Origin: Hyphomicrobiales bacterium
GTDB lineage: Bacteria; Pseudomonadota; Alphaproteobacteria; Rhizobiales; Beijerinckiaceae
Assembly (NCBI GenBank): GCA_027489835.1
Contig: JAIXZF010000301.1
Coordinates: 1-6,109, forward strand
Length of the DNA stretch: 6,109 nucleotides
Direction of reading: 5' to 3'
Made by a program: the position numbers and the translations under genes. A model generated the notes under the pieces. The model saw only the letters and a program-made list of their open reading frames with translations. It was not told the DNA's origin and did not search any database. Below are positions 5,581 through 6,109 of this stretch, piece after piece. The first letter of the stretch is position 1. Each line of letters opens with the position of its first letter.

Positions 5581-6018
5581 TTGCCCCGCCTCCTCAACCG
5601 CTCTCCGGTCCGTGCCTGCCTCGCCGCCTTGCTTCTGGCCGGAGGCGTGCTCGCGGCCGGCCCGGCGCTGGCCGATCTCAGGGTCTGCAACAACACGTCG
5701 AGCCGCATCGGCGTCGCGCTCGGCTATCGCGACAGCCAGGGCTGGATCACGGAGGGCTGGTGGAACCTTTCCCCGCGCGGCTGCGAGGTGATCCTGCGCG
5801 GCACGCTCGCGGCCAGGTTCTACTACGTGCACGCCGTCGACTACGACAAGGGCGGCGAGTGGACGGGCAAGTCCGTCATGTGCGTGCGAAACCGCGAGTT
5901 TACGATACGGGGCATCGAGGACTGCCTGCCGCGCGGCTTCGACCGCGCCAGCTTCTTCGAGGTCGACACAGGCGAACAGAAAAGCTGGACGATCCAGCTC
6001 ACGGATGCACCCAGATGA
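5581..6018 (+). CDS. Secreted DUF1036 domain-containing protein
   Basis: The protein has 145 residues. It begins with a classic signal peptide: Arg-containing start (PRLLNR), hydrophobic core LAALLLAGGVLAAGP, and probable cleavage after ALA at residue 31. The mature part matches DUF1036: LRVCNNTS (33-40), GVALGYRD (44-51), GWITEGWWNLSPRGCEVIL (54-72), ARFYYVHAVDY (78-88). It has four cysteines at 36, 68, 101 and 115, which in the periplasm would make up to two disulfides. The function of this family is not known to me. TTG at 5581 is used because no ATG or GTG precedes the signal sequence in this frame. AGG at 5569-5571 lies 9 bases upstream, a weak ribosome site. It sits 13 bp after the glycerate kinase stop and overlaps pyruvate kinase by 4 bases, so it is part of that operon although its product leaves the cytosol. 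Confidence 0.9.
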   Translation: MPRLLNRSPVRACLAALLLAGGVLAAGPALADLRVCNNTSSRIGVALGYRDSQGWITEGWWNLSPRGCEVILRGTLAARFYYVHAVDYDKGGEWTGKSVMCVRNREFTIRGIEDCLPRGFDRASFFEVDTGEQKSWTIQLTDAPR

Positions 6019-6109
6019 CAAAGCCAGAGGCTCCCCGCCGCCGTCACCGCAGGGTGAAGATCCTCGCCACGCTCGGCCCCGCCTCCATGAACCCGGAGAT
6101 GGCGGGCCG
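6015..6109 (+). CDS. pyk: Pyruvate kinase, N-terminal fragment (3' end outside window)
   Basis: The ATG at 6015 overlaps the preceding stop codon (ATGA), and 31 complete codons remain before the window ends. After a short basic leader (PRRRHRR) comes VKILATLGPASMNPEMAG. KI-ATLGPAS is the opening beta-strand and loop of the pyruvate kinase barrel. The enzyme converts phosphoenolpyruvate and ADP to pyruvate and ATP. The 4-base overlap and lack of a strong ribosome site suggest translational coupling to the DUF1036 gene. Only the start is visible, so completeness and activity cannot be judged, but the motif and the glycerate kinase neighbour make the call solid. Confidence 0.9.
   Translation, partial: MTKPEAPRRRHRRVKILATLGPASMNPEMAG

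Noticed and set aside
3920..5708. Very long frames overlapping the glycerate kinase gene (plus 3920-5470, minus 4098-5708)
   Set aside because: Arg/Gly-rich low-complexity shadows; the glycerate kinase frame carries all kinase and MOFRL motifs.

Overview
This window looks like chromosome of a GC-rich alphaproteobacterium, most likely of the order Hyphomicrobiales (Rhizobiales). The reasons are a GapR-type DUF2312 protein, a long DUF882/M15-type protein with a proline/alanine-rich tail, a DUF1036 protein next to pyruvate kinase, and strong G/C preference at third codon positions throughout. I cannot name the genus from sequence alone. I see no mobile element, CRISPR array, tRNA or rRNA, and no codon-use break suggesting recent transfer.

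Left part (1-2596, plus strand): the 3' end of a YcbB/LdtD-type L,D-transpeptidase gene, then a roughly 220-bp non-coding stretch rich in palindromes and a tandem repeat, then a large exported DUF882 (MepK/YcbK-like, M15 peptidase fold) protein. In E. coli the equivalent genes ldtD and mepK are also neighbours: one makes 3-3 peptidoglycan crosslinks and the other cleaves them. This pair is therefore best read as a cell-wall remodelling module.

Middle part (2615-4110, minus strand): three genes transcribed leftward, namely an N-formylglutamate amidohydrolase family protein, a small CxxC-containing DUF1244 protein, and the nucleoid protein GapR. The first two are 27 bp apart and probably co-transcribed. 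An 83-bp gap with a hairpin separates GapR from them. GapR converges on the DUF882 gene with only 18 bp between stop codons.

Right part (4275-6109, plus strand): a MOFRL-family glycerate 2-kinase, a small secreted DUF1036 protein starting at TTG, and the 5' end of pyruvate kinase, which overlaps the DUF1036 stop by ATGA. The close packing indicates one operon. Glycerate kinase makes 2-phosphoglycerate, which enolase and pyruvate kinase carry on to pyruvate. The 164-bp divergent region between the middle and right parts is locally AT-richer and holds candidate overlapping promoters and a twin GAATTCG repeat.

I do not find an undescribed multi-gene system. The points most worth a second look are the crosslink-forming/cleaving pair with its structured intergenic region, the exported DUF1036 protein inside a sugar-acid operon, and the divergent control region.
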